Of a stretch of 64,000 nucleotides of DNA, positions 40,933-53,671 are shown piece after piece. Position 1 is the stretch's first letter. Every line of letters begins with the position of its first letter. The notes below the pieces were generated by a model. That model was not told the origin of the DNA. It searched no databases and saw only the letters and a list, made by a program, of their open reading frames with translations. Position numbers and translations under genes: made by a program. The DNA is from Amoebidium appalachense. Lineage: Eukaryota > Ichthyosporea. The DNA is taken from the NCBI GenBank assembly GCA_963693365.1, contig CAVNZM010000006.1, positions 5,332,001-5,396,000 of the forward strand. The letters run 5' to 3'.

Positions 40933-42225
40933 ACACACACCCTCCCCTTCAAAAAAAAAAAAAAAGGATGCGGAGGTATACGGGCAGCTCAAGCAGTGTG
41001 CCCAGGCACTAAACGGCCAACCGGTTCCCATCCCCCTAGACAGCAGCTACCACCTGACCCCCCTGGTCGACCTCGAAAATTCGCAAAAATCGGTGCCCCT
41101 CTCCCCTCCCACCACCCCGAGCTCGCCCGATATTACGAACGCGAATTCAACTTCAAAGAACGAAAGAAAACGCGGAGCTGCCGACACCGACGTTATCTGG
41201 GTCGATCCAAACCCGGAAGACGGGCCGGAGAATGCAAAAACGAACGGGAAAACGGAAAAGGCGACCAAGAGTACACACCAGCAGCAGAGCAAAAAGACAA
41301 AACCGGATTTGGAATCACGGGATTCCCAATCCCCTCCGGCTCTCGCATCTGCAAACGAGTCGAATCCCAGCGAAATGGAGCCGGATATTCCTGATTTCGT
41401 CAGCGTCCGTGGGCCGATGTGGAGACGGTTCGAAACCGACCCGTTACCAGATTACGAATCGGGTCAGAACGAAGCAAGCGAGCAGGGGGTAGAGGAGAGT
41501 GTAGATTCGGTGGATTCTGTGGACGTTGAAGTTATACAAGACGCGGAAGAAACTGTTTCAGAAATTCCCGTACATGAAACCGAAAATCCGGAAATTGAAA
41601 TCCCCGACGAGAACGCGGTCCCGAAACCGGCCAAGAGGAAAAGGGGAAGACCTCCCAAAGAACCGTCGGGCCCCAGCCAGGAAGATATGCCCATGGGTCC
41701 GCCACCGGATTTGGAATATTGGCAACATCCTCCGGAAATGTTTCCGAACCCCGATATGATAATGCCGCCACCACCAAACATGATGCCTCCGCCAAACATG
41801 TTGTTCCCGAACGCCGGCATGGTGAATCCGAATTTCCAGTTTCCGTATCCCGGATTTCCGCAATGGACCCCGGGTATAATGCTCATGGATCCCACGCAAA
41901 CGGCAGATGGCGCCGAGTGGGGTACCAACGGCGACGGACGAGTGAAGAAGGGGGGTCTAAGAAGAAATTACCGAAAAACGGAAACAGGAAAAGCAAATCA
42001 TCATCCTCGGAGAGCGAAGAAGACGGATCGCTTTCGGACAACATGCCGATACAGCACACTTTGAACAAAAAGATGACAAAATCGAAACCGAAAACCCCCG
42101 TTTCGGCGCCTTTGTCGGCGACGGCGACGTCGAAAAAGAAAACGTCGAGAAAGGGGTCTGTACAGTCTGGAGGAGGGGTGATGCTGTATGAGAATGGGCA
42201 CGAGGTGATTGTGTTGGATGATTGA
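34638..42225 (+). CDS. SET-domain protein with coiled coil and AT-hook (7 exons, about 749 aa)
   Basis: Exons 34638-34766, 35658-36016, 36795-36945, 37217-37401, 38457-38554, 39668-39735 and 40967-42225 join in phase from ATG 34638. The N-terminus is a short charged coiled coil ([18 protein letters not shown]). Residues of about 180-325 form a SET domain. The large last exon encodes an acidic Ser/Glu-rich region, an AT-hook ([11 protein letters not shown], about residue 551), a Met/Pro-rich stretch and a Lys/Ser-rich end with nuclear-localisation character. I infer a nuclear lysine methyltransferase or reader that binds DNA. One frame change is needed at a G6 run near 41950; without it the protein ends at 42064 in unrelated sequence. 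The acceptor of the last exon follows an A15 run. Confidence 0.8.
36795..39735 (+). other. SET domain (exons 3-6)
   Basis: In order: [20 protein letters not shown] with LLTDPEF (the G-x-F/YAK...G.YPG start of SET domains), [20 protein letters not shown] and LINDCRTDP (the substrate/cofactor region corresponding to ..N..RF.N..), [20 protein letters not shown], then [17 protein letters not shown], matching the conserved I..GEEL..DYG end with its catalytic-type Tyr. The canonical NHSC is not present as such. No pre-SET or post-SET Cys cluster was seen. Methyltransferase activity is likely but untested by sequence alone. Confidence 0.75.
39131..39182. repeat. (ATTC)n microsatellite
   Basis: About 12 ATTC units, one imperfect, in intron 38555-39667 of the SET gene. 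Confidence 0.95.
40746..40965. repeat. C-run / (CA)n / C-run / A15 block before the last SET exon
   Basis: A C run (about 40747-40783), a CA array (about 40791-40877), a second C run (about 40884-40932), then CTTC followed by fifteen A and AG at 40966. The exon starts at 40967. Confidence 0.85.
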
Positions 42226-42233
42226 TTGCACCC

Positions 42234-42285
<52 letters not shown>

Positions 42286-44707
42286 TCGAGGGTGGGGTTC
42301 CATTTCTCAGATGGCTCCTTGCTCGTGTGTGAACCCTACAGGCACATGTATGTGCACACGCCTTAACACCCATTTACAAACACACGAAGAAAGATGGGAT
42401 TTGGTGGGGGGGGTTTGGGGAGGAGCCGTGGGGGGGGCCCCTTATTTTACGTGTGTGTGTCTGTGTGTGTTCCATACGTGTGTGTGTGCTTGTGTGCAGG
42501 GAATAATATGGTCCAGTGTGTGTTCGTCAACCCTCTCAATGATAGCATAAGAAAAAATAACATGGCATGAGGCACGTGTGTGTGTCGTTGACATACGGCG
42601 ACACCATATGTGTGTATAATAGTAAAAAGCTGCAGTGGCCGGGGGGTAGCTACGGAGGGTTTGTGTGTGCGGACGCCATGATGTTTTTGTGACAGTCTGC
42701 GATGTGTATGTGCATAATCAATATTAAGTGAGACGGTGTGAGGATTGGTGGGCCTTGCGGTGCGTGTGTGTGTGTGTGTTTGGGGGGAGGGGGGGGGGGG
42801 GTTGTTGTTTGTGTGTGTACACATGTGTGTTGGGGAGGAGAGGGGGGGGGGGGTTGTTTGTGTGTGTGTGTATGTGTGTGTGTGTGTGTGTACAGGTTGG
42901 TCATATATGCGGGCCACACGGTGTGTTGAGGGGGGCAGGGCAGGGGAGAGGGGGGATGGTAGAGAGAGAGAGAGAGAGGGTGGGGAGGGAGGGAGAGAAA
43001 GAGAGAAGAAATAGATGGAGCTCTGAGAGATAAAGAGGGAGGGAGACGTCGGAGAGGGAGGGGGAGAGAGAGCTTTTGAACAAGAGACTGAGAGGTAGAG
43101 ACAGGCAGGCAGACAGAGACGGGGGGGGGGGGGGGGGAGAGAGAGAGAGTGTGTGTGTGTGTGTGGCTGTGTGGGTGTGTGTGCGCGCGCGTGTGCAGTT
43201 GTCGGGGGAGGGGGGCGGGGGGAGGGGGGGGGGATATAAACAGCGCTACAGGTACTAGATGGAAGATTTTGCAACGTTCAGTCTATGTTGCATACTACAT
43301 GATGCTACGAGTACATGCTGCTTGGTTCTAAAGTACACCGGTTGTAGCCACCCACACGAGAGGGCCGATCAGCAAGTCTACCGGGCGATGTTAACCTATA
43401 TGTAGTCTCAGACTAGAGACCGCAAAAGCAGCAACTGAACTTGTAAACGGTTTGCACGAACAGATGAATGTTCTTCTAGATCAGTCCCGTCTTACAGTAA
43501 ACCCTCCTACAACAGACTTTAGGATACCGTGTGATTGATGCGAGGTGTGATGCGATCTACGAGGCCGACGGCGCCAAAGCAGACATATCATGATATTCAT
43601 GATATGCAAGCTAACAATTGCTATGTCGTCAACCTGGATTCGATTTACGTGTCTTTTGGACTTTATCTTTGATGTCTTTGTTTCATCCACGCAATGCAGA
43701 TATATGTATGCACCTTTGGTGATTTCACCGCGTTCGTGAGTTTCCCTCAGGTCCCCAGTGTTCCCACTCATGAGGTTGCCAACCCACCAAGAAAAACACA
43801 GCTATAGCCGTGAGCCGGTCGAGTGAAGCAGGAAAGAAAACTTTGAAAAGCTGTAGGCATGACTAGTCTCCAAGGCTATGTACCCACTGGCTTACGTAAT
43901 TGGCCGGGCACTACTACGCCGCGGGACGGCAACATAAAAACCAAAAAGAAAAAAAAAAGAAAGAAAGAAAGAGGCCGCAGGGACTCTGCCTCTCTGCAAC
44001 TGAGACAGGCATGACTGGGTATGACATAATCGCTGTGAGTGGATGTTTCTAATTCTAATACATGATATTTGGCCAACCAACGACTGAGTATAGCCTTTCA
44101 GCAATCAGTCTCCATGTGCATCGGACTGTGGATAATTTACTCCTAGGTAGTTACATAAAAATAGGTTAGTAATATTGATAGTTCTTTAAAAAACCTTTTT
44201 GATAGTATTAGGAAGCGTATTCATCATTATTGCTATATCTATACGCAGTAAAAGAAATGAAAAAAGCACTAAACTCTGCCCCGTCCGTTATGACTCTCAT
44301 CTGCACGCTCATTCACCAATCAAAAACATTTAAGGCACATTCCAAAGGAAAGAAATCACCGTTTTTCGAATAATGCTCTCCATATGCGGGGGCGTCACCC
44401 ACAACAAACAAGCCACGAACTGTCATTTCTTTATTCTCGTTTTCAAAAGTTAAGAGGACTATGTATGAAATGTTTCAATTCTGTCCGTAAAAAAAATCTC
44501 GCAACTATGTGATCGCTGGAAAACCTAGCAAAAAATACAGCACGGGCCAGGACATTCTGAGCGTGCACCCTTTGTTTGTAAGGTAGATCTGGTTGATTGT
44601 TGTGTTGGCTTTCAAGTTGGCTTTCAAGATTTGAAACATCAACAAGGACACAACACATGTGATGTCTATTAGTAGCCAACTGGGCAAAATGCTAATAATA
44701 ACATGCA
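42226..44707. other. Intergenic, no gene seen
   Basis: Starts with a C run (about 42236-42284) after the SET stop codon, then GT/GA/G microsatellites to about 43240, then ordinary-complexity sequence to the transporter promoter. ORFs of up to 96 codons (for example 43481-43771 on the minus strand) have no recognisable features. Confidence 0.6.
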
Positions 44708-44715
44708 TATAAATA
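44708..44715 (+). promoter_or_regulatory. TATA box of the transporter gene
   Basis: TATAAATA lies 218 bases before the ATG at 44926, and no intron is evident between them. It is the clearest core-promoter motif in the window. Confidence 0.55.
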
Positions 44716-44925
44716 CGGTATTTGCGAACTTCGCGTTAACAACAAACAAGCGTGGCTGAGGGAGGCGAAAAAACGAGTGCTTTCGAAGGTGGTGTTAAGC
44801 AGCAGACACATTTATCTCCGTCTGCAATTTCTATATCTGACATCCCAACACAAACAACCTTTCCACCCAATAACGCCTGTGAATCGAACATTGCCACCGC
44901 AACACCAGGCCATGCGGGCCGAGGA

Positions 44926-46320
44926 ATGGAAAATGAAAACCTACGGGAACATAAATTCGAAAAACCAAATATTAGACAAGGAGGTACGTTGGGAAGCGTG
45001 GCCAACCTTATGAGCATCACTGTGGGTCCAAGTGTACTCTCCCTTCCGTGGGCTTTTTCTTTGGTCGGGTGGGGCCTCGGTCTTGCACTTTGCTTAGCGG
45101 GGGCATTTGGCGCAATGATAGGTTTACACTTCCTCACCGAATGCGCCTACTGCTTGGATCAACACTCCAAGAGCCCCAAAGATTCTGCAATTACGAAAGA
45201 AGAAGGGAAAGTAGAGGGAAATAACAATGTTGCACGCATGTCTATGGGTCTCGCAGCCCAGCAAGCGTGGGCCCCACTTTCAATTCTCGCCAACATTGCC
45301 GTCATCATCAATTCCTACTTGGGCGCTGTTCCGTATTTGGTAGTGGTGGGCGACACCATGCCGCAGATCTTCCTTCACACTATCTCGGGCATATCTCAGG
45401 GAAGTCTGTGGGCAAACCGTGTTTTCTGGATGGCCATCGTCACGTTCTGCGTTTGTGGCCCCTTGTGCCTTCTACCGAACATCAATTCACTTCGTTTTAC
45501 ATCCTTTCTCGCAATGGTTTCAGTCGCGTACATCTGCATCCTGTCTGTAATATTTGCTGCCGGCGCCGGCGTGGGGAAAAACTCAGCAGCTATTTTTAAC
45601 CCATGTGTCGATCATCATGGGGTGTGCCGTGGTTCCGTTAAAGTTGTTGCGCCACCTACTGTATTGTATGTTAAAGCACTGGTGACATTCCTTCAAGCTT
45701 ACGGGTGCCACCCGATGATTTTCAACATTTACAACGAGGTGAGAAAACCCGTTGTGTCGTATGTAGATAGGATAGTGTGCGTGTGGGCGCCGTGCGTAAC
45801 CGTGTTTTATCTGATGATGGGTGTGGGGGGGTATCTGACATATGGACATTTGGTCCCATCCAACTTGTTCTATGCATGGCCCTACCAAGTTGCTTCCGAT
45901 GTGGGAAGGATTCTCATGTGTGTGGCCGTGTCTGTAGCGTTTCCTTTAACGATGCATCCGGGTAGGAGCGCCGTTAAAGATCTGACCAATACGGTGTTTT
46001 TGTGGTGTGGCGTTAAGGTAGATCTGCATAAGCTTTCGCCCATAAATGGAAAGCGGCTCGATTTGGTGTTGTGTTTTACCCACACGCTGTTTGCCTTTTC
46101 GATAACCGCTGCCATGTCAGATCTGGGTCTGGTTTTTGCCATTTTAGGAAGTACAGGTGCGTGTTTGAACTGTTATATACTCCCTGGGTTAACATTTTAC
46201 AAGTTGTGCGGGCAGAAAAAAGGGTTGAAGTATAAGCGCCTGCGTGTGGTTGCCGTATGTTTGGCCGTGTTTGGTATGTGCTTGATCCCTGTTGGCCTGG
46301 CAGCCTGTTTTTTGGGATAG
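44926..46320 (+). CDS. AAAP-family amino-acid transporter (intronless)
   Basis: A single exon encodes 464 residues from the ATG at 44926. The start of the membrane domain, GGTLGSVANLMSITVGPSVL followed by SLPWAFSLVGWGLG, is the hallmark of the amino acid/auxin permease (AAAP/SLC38-type) family. About ten to eleven hydrophobic spans follow, as usual, ending VGLAACFLG. It probably moves neutral amino acids across the plasma or vacuolar membrane by proton or sodium coupling; substrate cannot be read from sequence. The frame stays open upstream to 44752 without an ATG and reads like a Ser/Thr-rich N-terminus. A missed upstream exon or a non-ATG start is therefore possible, but the TATA box at 44708 favours a start close by. 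It is the only intronless gene here and is nearly free of homopolymers. Confidence 0.88.
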   Translation: MENENLREHKFEKPNIRQGGTLGSVANLMSITVGPSVLSLPWAFSLVGWGLGLALCLAGAFGAMIGLHFLTECAYCLDQHSKSPKDSAITKEEGKVEGNNNVARMSMGLAAQQAWAPLSILANIAVIINSYLGAVPYLVVVGDTMPQIFLHTISGISQGSLWANRVFWMAIVTFCVCGPLCLLPNINSLRFTSFLAMVSVAYICILSVIFAAGAGVGKNSAAIFNPCVDHHGVCRGSVKVVAPPTVLYVKALVTFLQAYGCHPMIFNIYNEVRKPVVSYVDRIVCVWAPCVTVFYLMMGVGGYLTYGHLVPSNLFYAWPYQVASDVGRILMCVAVSVAFPLTMHPGRSAVKDLTNTVFLWCGVKVDLHKLSPINGKRLDLVLCFTHTLFAFSITAAMSDLGLVFAILGSTGACLNCYILPGLTFYKLCGQKKGLKYKRLRVVAVCLAVFGMCLIPVGLAACFLG

Positions 46321-46711
46321 CGAGAAAGAATAATCGAATGAGATATACTAGACGCTGCGTGAGAAGTATATATCCATAGTCTGTAAGAACTGAATGTGTG
46401 GGTTTTTTCTTGGTGTTCTCAGAGCTGGTTTGTCGGTACACATGTCACTGGTATAGCAGTACATTTTGACTGAATAAGACCTAAAAAAAATTGAAAGCTC
46501 AAGATAAAATCAAAAACCTATGAATGTGTAAACATGTAATTGGTGATGGAAATACGATGTAACCTATATCTCAGATTCTGTATATCTCTAGAACCGTTCT
46601 TGTTGATATATGAGGTACACATACACAACTGTTGTATGGGACTATGTGCCATAAAATACAGCACGATGAGATATGTGAATATCTGTTTTCTTTCGTGTGT
46701 CCTGAGTACTT

Positions 46712-46749
<38 letters not shown>

Positions 46750-46837
46750 GGCTCCTGCACACCCACACGTGCACCCCACCCCCGAGAAAACACCCCCACC
46801 CCAACATGTTCGTCTACACCATGCACACACATGATAA

Positions 46838-46872
<35 letters not shown>

Positions 46873-48069
46873 GGCCGGGGCACCCAACACAAACACACAC
46901 ACACACATACACACACACTTCCCCAACCCTCCCCCCTCCCCCCCCCCCCCCCCCCCCCCCCCCTCCCCCCGCCAGTCTTCTATCGCCAAGTCCACAGAAA
47001 CACACACAAACGTTAACAGACGTTATATATATAAAAACACAGAAAAGAAACGTGCATTTGCACACACGTGCGTGCAGTGCATTCACATGCCACACTTGCA
47101 TGCACACACAGAGAAGAGCACACTCACGGGCTCATATACATCCACGCACAGACACTGGGAACAGACATGTGCACACGTACCCACGGCCGAAATGTGTACG
47201 TGCTATGCAGCTGCCCCCTCCCCCCCCTCCCCCCAGGCCCCCCCCCCCAGCCTCCTTTCCGGGCCTCCCCCCCCCCCCCCCCCCCTCCACACACACACAC
47301 ACACACAAACACGCACACACGCACAATCTCCCTCCCTCACCCTTCCTTCCTTCTCACTCTCTCTCCCTCTCTTTGTATTCCTCCGCTCTCTTGCTCTCTC
47401 TCTCTCCTCCCTCTCTAACTCTCGCAGGCTCTCTCTCTCTCTCTTTCTCTCTCAGTCCCAAATTTAAACCCCCCCCCCCCCCTCCCCCCGCCCCTCTTTC
47501 TCCCTCCTTCCCCCCCCTCCCCCCTCCATAACCCATTCACCCACTGAACCCCTTTTTCTCGTACATATACAGGTGTGCACGCATGACCACAAATGTTACA
47601 CATGATCCGTATATACTCCATCCGTTCCATAGCCTATGATAGTGCTGAAATTATATGATTCACACGTCTGAATCATTTGGTGTACGAACATGTACATATG
47701 CATGTGGTATTCCAAGGTGTATCAATTGGTAACAAAGCATGTGCGTGTGCTCTTGATCAAACGCACTAGAGCACGCGGGTGTAATGCATCTGAGGTGTGG
47801 TGCTAATACATAAAGGTATCTGTGACCACACGGGCAGGTACATATACATACAAGACAGGCGCCGGTACGTACTAAATAGGAGCTCCATAAACGTGCAAAC
47901 ATTTGCTTCTGCCAAACATATGCATGCATCCTTGCCACCTCATGACAAGAGCATAAGACGATTAGATCAGGATCAAATCATTCCCGTGCACGCGCATTCA
48001 CTAACACGTACTGACGTGTTGCCGCACGTGCGATGTTATACATACATCTACTCAGTGGCGGTCCCTTTT

Positions 48070-48101
<32 letters not shown>

Positions 48102-49576
48102 GAAAGGAGACACCGCCTCAGTAGGTGGTAGGCGCATTCATCTGCACACAAAATGATACATGACCCATGTGGTCGATATATGAATGAGCACGTGTGCGCA
48201 TGTATCTAATATATGTACGCATGCGTGCACACATACGTGTGGTTGACTTACACGCAAACATTTCTGACATATGCATTGACCGCATCACACCCACACTCGC
48301 ATGTTTTGGTTTATGCATTTGCATGTCTATATCCGGGCGCACGTATGATACACACAGTCACACACACATACACACGTACGCAAGCGTACACATAGCGGTT
48401 CATGGATATCTGGACACGTGCACACACGGGCACATAGGGCCGAAATATACATATACATGCACAAATTGTGCACACACACATCCGCACATGTACATGTGCC
48501 CACATACACACATACATCAGCATACATGGAGCTTAGATATCTCTGCGCACACACCTTTTGTCTCGACGAATTGAAGTCTGGCAAGGGCTCCGTGACTTGC
48601 AGCCACAGGGATAAACATTTTCATTCAAGTCGCAACATATAAAAAACCACCTTATTAACATTATGTTAACACAGTTTTGCACATGCAGAGTAACAGAGGA
48701 GCAAAAGCCCCTACATGGAATTTTAACCATGCCAAAGCTCGAATAGGTACATCCAAGCCCCCGGCAAGAAACTCGTTCCACGCTTAAGAAAACAACCACT
48801 AAGAAGAACTTCCACAAATACCACCATCAGTATCAACGCCTTATACAACATCTTATCAACCACTTGGTAGGAAACCGTTTCCCTTATCCCTACTCCACGA
48901 GGAAAGTTTCATATATACATATGGCCTTTGTCCCCCCCTCCGTTCAATAACCACTGAAGTCTCCTCATGAATTGTTTATTCCTGCATACATGGTTCTGGT
49001 CTACACGCCAACATATGTAACCCCCCCCCCCCCCTCTTTCCCCCCCCCCTCTCCACCAAAACCACACTGTACCTATGCCATGTACTATCAGCCCACACAC
49101 ACCTCTTTCCACCAACTATACAACTACGAATTCAATGCATGTGGTTTGCACATAGTCTATGATAAAAGAATTTTTTTTTTTTTGGGCCTTATTAATGCGC
49201 ACATTTCATGGTAGCTCACACTAGGCCTAGATGATACGGGGGTGAAGTGTTTCAAATTGTCTGCCGTTCAAGTTTGGTGCGTGTGCGCGCGTCTGAGAAA
49301 AAACATCCAATATATCGCACATATTGTCAGGGGAGAAAACATTCAAAGCGGTCATGTGCATTTCAATAGTATACCCCATTCTGTATGTGTGCGTACGTGT
49401 GCCTGCATGTGTGTGGTTTGGTTTACACGGCCTATATTTTGAAAAACGGTGGGAGCACTGCTTTGTGCATGCGGGCGCGCGTGAATGGGCATGTGTGTGT
49501 GTGTGTGTATTTGTGGGAGTGTGTGTGTGTGCACGTGCGTGTGAGCGTGAGCGCGCACGTGTGTGTGCATATGTGT

Positions 49577-49633
<57 letters not shown>

Positions 49634-49649
49634 GTAGGGTAGGTCTATT
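46321..49649. other. Convergent intergenic region, no gene seen
   Basis: Lies between the ends of the transporter (+) and the orphan gene (-). It has C runs (46714-46747, 46843-46870, 46937-46963), CA clusters, CT repeats (about 47352-47455), A28 at about 48074-48101, and a long G run (about 49591-49632) next to the stop of the minus-strand gene. No convincing exon on either strand. Confidence 0.6.
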
Positions 49650-50789
49650 TCAGCACACAATGTCCACGGTGAAGAAGGGCAGGTCCAGCTTGCCCTCAGG
49701 CAGCACACACAGGTCCGATACACCCCGGGCCAACTCCTGGAGCAGGGCATCTGCACAGGAATGGGTTGACTTGAGCCAAAACCATGCATACCATACAGGC
49801 CACACCCGTCAAAGCGTCAAAGGGTTAAAGGGGTTTTTTTTTTTTTTTTTTTTTTTTTGAATCTGGTTCGGGTCAGAACCGAAGGGGATTGGTGCAACAT
49901 GATTGGCTGAGCGCGCATCACACTATGATCCAGCCTGGCCCGAAAGTGGCCAATAAATCGGCCTAAAAGAAGTCTCCTTTAATACCTAGCCAGCTAACAT
50001 CTACCATACATACCAACCTACAAAGGTTGGCGTATAAAGACGGCATGTCACCAACGGTGTGGCAAATTTGTAAAGCTGCTTTGAATTTAAAAACACCTTA
50101 TGATTGGCTTTGCTGACATTTCACACATCACGGTCACTCATAAATAATTAAGTGAAGCAACCCGCTCTTGCCGATCTCCCCCCCCCCCCCCCCCCCCCCC
50201 CCCCACCCCCCCAACACATTTTTTCACCACACATACACACACACACACCACCCCTTTTATACTAACTGACGCAATATACCATCTATTAACATGCGCTCTA
50301 TTTTATGTCTTCCCCCTTTTATGTCCTCCCCCTCTCATGTCTTCCCCCTTTTATGTCTCTCACACACCCAGTGCTTTTCTGTGCTTCACTCGCTAGTTAC
50401 GGCACACTGCCCCCCCCCCCCCTCCCCCTCCCCCTGCCATCGGCACCACCAGGCTTCTTCTCCTCTCCCTCACATCACTTCCTACAAAAAGTATACAGAC
50501 TTAATGTTAGTTCATTGATTCATGTATCTACGTACATAACACACACCGTTCATTCAAGTGACAAACCACGGCGACACAAACAAACAAACAAAAAAAAACA
50601 TACCATAGGCTGAGCCGTCTAAAGTCCAGTGCAAGCCAACGTGTTCCCTTTCAATCGTTTTTGGGACGAGTTGTCCGGTAAAATCAAGTTCACCTCCGAC
50701 GGAAGAGAGGGAGAGGGTTCGGGTAAGATCCGACATGTAGGGGTCAAGGTAGGAACGGATGGAGGCACCTAGGTCTGGGTCGGTGCCTG

Positions 50790-50873
<84 letters not shown>

Positions 50874-50952
50874 GGGGGAGGGGGGGAGGGGAGGGCATGT
50901 GTGTGGGAGGAGGAGGAGGAGGGGGGGGGGGGGGAAGGGCAGGTGTGTGTGT

Positions 50953-50983
<31 letters not shown>

Positions 50984-51216
50984 GGAGAGGGGGAGGAGGG
51001 GGGAGGAGGGGGGCAGGTGTGTGTGTGTGTGTGTGTGTGTGCACGCGCGCACGCCCCCATGCAACAGACAATGAAAGAGAGAGTGTTGTGTGTGAGTGGG
51101 GGATGATGGCCGGAGGGGGAGGGGGTAAGGTAGGGGAAGGATACCAGGGAAGGAGACGGTGGAGAAGTCAGGAGGGAGGGGGAAGCCGTCAAGGGGGGGA
51201 GGGGGGCAGAAGTCAG

Positions 51217-51261
<45 letters not shown>

Positions 51262-52061
51262 GTAGGCCATCTATGAAGCCCATAGGTTCCAGATATAATG
51301 CATAATGCACATACGTTCAAATACAACATATAACATATGAAGCACACCGGTTCCAGATCTTGAACGTGTATGTATGCACATAGGATCCATTCACACCGTA
51401 TATGAGGCACACCGGTTCCAGAACATAACGTTCCAGATATAACATGTATGAACCATATCAGGTTCATGTAAATCACATATGATATAAAGAACATATCGTT
51501 CCACACACAAACCACACCACATCCCCCCAACACACCTTGATCAGGGTCCTGTGTAAACCTGCATTCCTCCCCAAAGTCCCCACCCTCATCTATTTGCTCA
51601 AAAACCTCCGTCTCTGTCTCCTGCACAGTGGGGCCGAGGGAGAAAGAGAACACCCCAATGTCCATGTTCAGACCTGTACAGCGAAGTGGGGAAAAAAAAA
51701 AAAAAAAAAAAGAAAGAAAGAAAGAAAGAAAAGAAAACGAGGGTTTAGTTGTAAAGTTGCCTGCGGTTGCTTGTGTGTGAGCTTTTGCTTGCGTTTTGGT
51801 GGTTGTGACATCGTTTTCTTTATTGTGTTTATGGTGGCTGTTGTAAATGGGGGGGGGGGGGGGGGGGGTGTTGGATAGAGTGTGTTACAGAGTGGGTAGT
51901 ACACGTTCATGACGGATAACATTATGCAGAAGTTACAAAAGCACACACGAACAGTATGAATCACATAGCACATTCTCAGGGAGGGACCCAAGTTGAGGGG
52001 AACATGGTGTGTGTGTAGGGGGGGGGGGGGGGGGGGGGGGGCTGGTGGTGGTGGTGGTGGT

Positions 52062-52104
<43 letters not shown>

Positions 52105-52344
52105 AGGGGGAAGGGGGAGGGGGGGGGGGGGGGAGGGGGGGGGGATGAAGCTAAATCAGTGTTTCAAAACATACCCATGTCAGCGTCGGGTTGTGTAGGC
52201 CTTGGGAAGGGGGAAATTTCAAAGAGGCCGGGGGGGTCGTAAACGGGGGCAGAGGGGGGCAAAAGGTGGATGGGGACAGCAGAGGTGATGGTATCCTGCA
52301 TGGGGTAGTCGTGCTGCAGGGTGACTGGCTCTGTGTGTGTGTGT

Positions 52345-52421
<77 letters not shown>

Positions 52422-52621
52422 GGGGGGGGGAGGGAGGATTGGAGAGGAGGCGTTAATCATGTGTGTGTCTGTTTCTTTTTTTTCATGTGTGTGTGGTGTG
52501 TGTGTGTGTGTGTGTGTGTGTGCATGCGTGGTGGGAAAGGATGGGACGTCAGAGCTGCCAGACCACGGGAAGCATGTACTATGGACAACACAAACAACTA
52601 TGGACATATACGTAGTCGCCA

Positions 52622-52682
<61 letters not shown>

Positions 52683-52725
52683 GCATACACACACTTCTCC
52701 CCCTCCCCCTCTTTCTCCTTCTTCT

Positions 52726-52824
<99 letters not shown>

Positions 52825-52854
52825 ACACTAACCTCCCCCCATCCCCCCCTTCTC

Positions 52855-52944
<90 letters not shown>

Positions 52945-53426
52945 CTCACCTCGCCTACCTCCACCCCATCAACATCACCCAAACCTGATTTGCACCCACT
53001 CTCAACCAATCATCCGCTCGTCCATCAAACAACCATTCTCCCACACATACAGCTCCATTAAATTTTATTACACCATCTGCCCAATCAACGTCCTTTTTAT
53101 ACATTTAACCCCCAAAATAGAAACCATCAGCCCACCAGATGTTTCAGGAACGTTATCGGAGTGGAACCGAGAAGGCCACAGCTCCTCTAAATTCTATAAC
53201 ACCATCTGCCCAATCAACATCCATTATTGTACGTTTCACCCAAAATAAAAGGGCAAAAACCTACCCGATTCTTCTGGTATGTTGTCGAAGTGGAACCGTG
53301 AGGGCCACTCAGATAGGGCTGGGTCATCGGCAAGCAGTGTTTTTGTTTCTGTTTTGATTGTGGGGGCGCTGGTTGTCTGAAGGAGCTTTTTGAACTTGTC
53401 CTTGTGCGCAGTAGACTGTGTTTGTA

Positions 53427-53485
<59 letters not shown>

Positions 53486-53494
53486 GGGTGGGTG

Positions 53495-53525
<31 letters not shown>

Positions 53526-53624
53526 GAGTGAATTTGTGAGTGCTTGTGTGTGTGTGTGGGTGTGTGTGTGTGTGTGTGTGGGGGGGGGGGGGGGGAGGGG
53601 GGGTCACGTTATGTGGGTGTGTGT

Positions 53625-53671
<47 letters not shown>

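Noticed and set aside
44752-44925. N-terminal extension of the transporter starting at a GTG
   Set aside because: Nuclear genes rarely start at GTG; the first in-frame ATG is 44926, though a missed upstream exon remains possible.
48071-48200. A28 run followed by GCCTCAGTAGGTGGTAGGCGC, reminiscent of a tRNA-derived SINE box A
   Set aside because: The A-run is on the wrong side for a SINE tail and no good B box follows.
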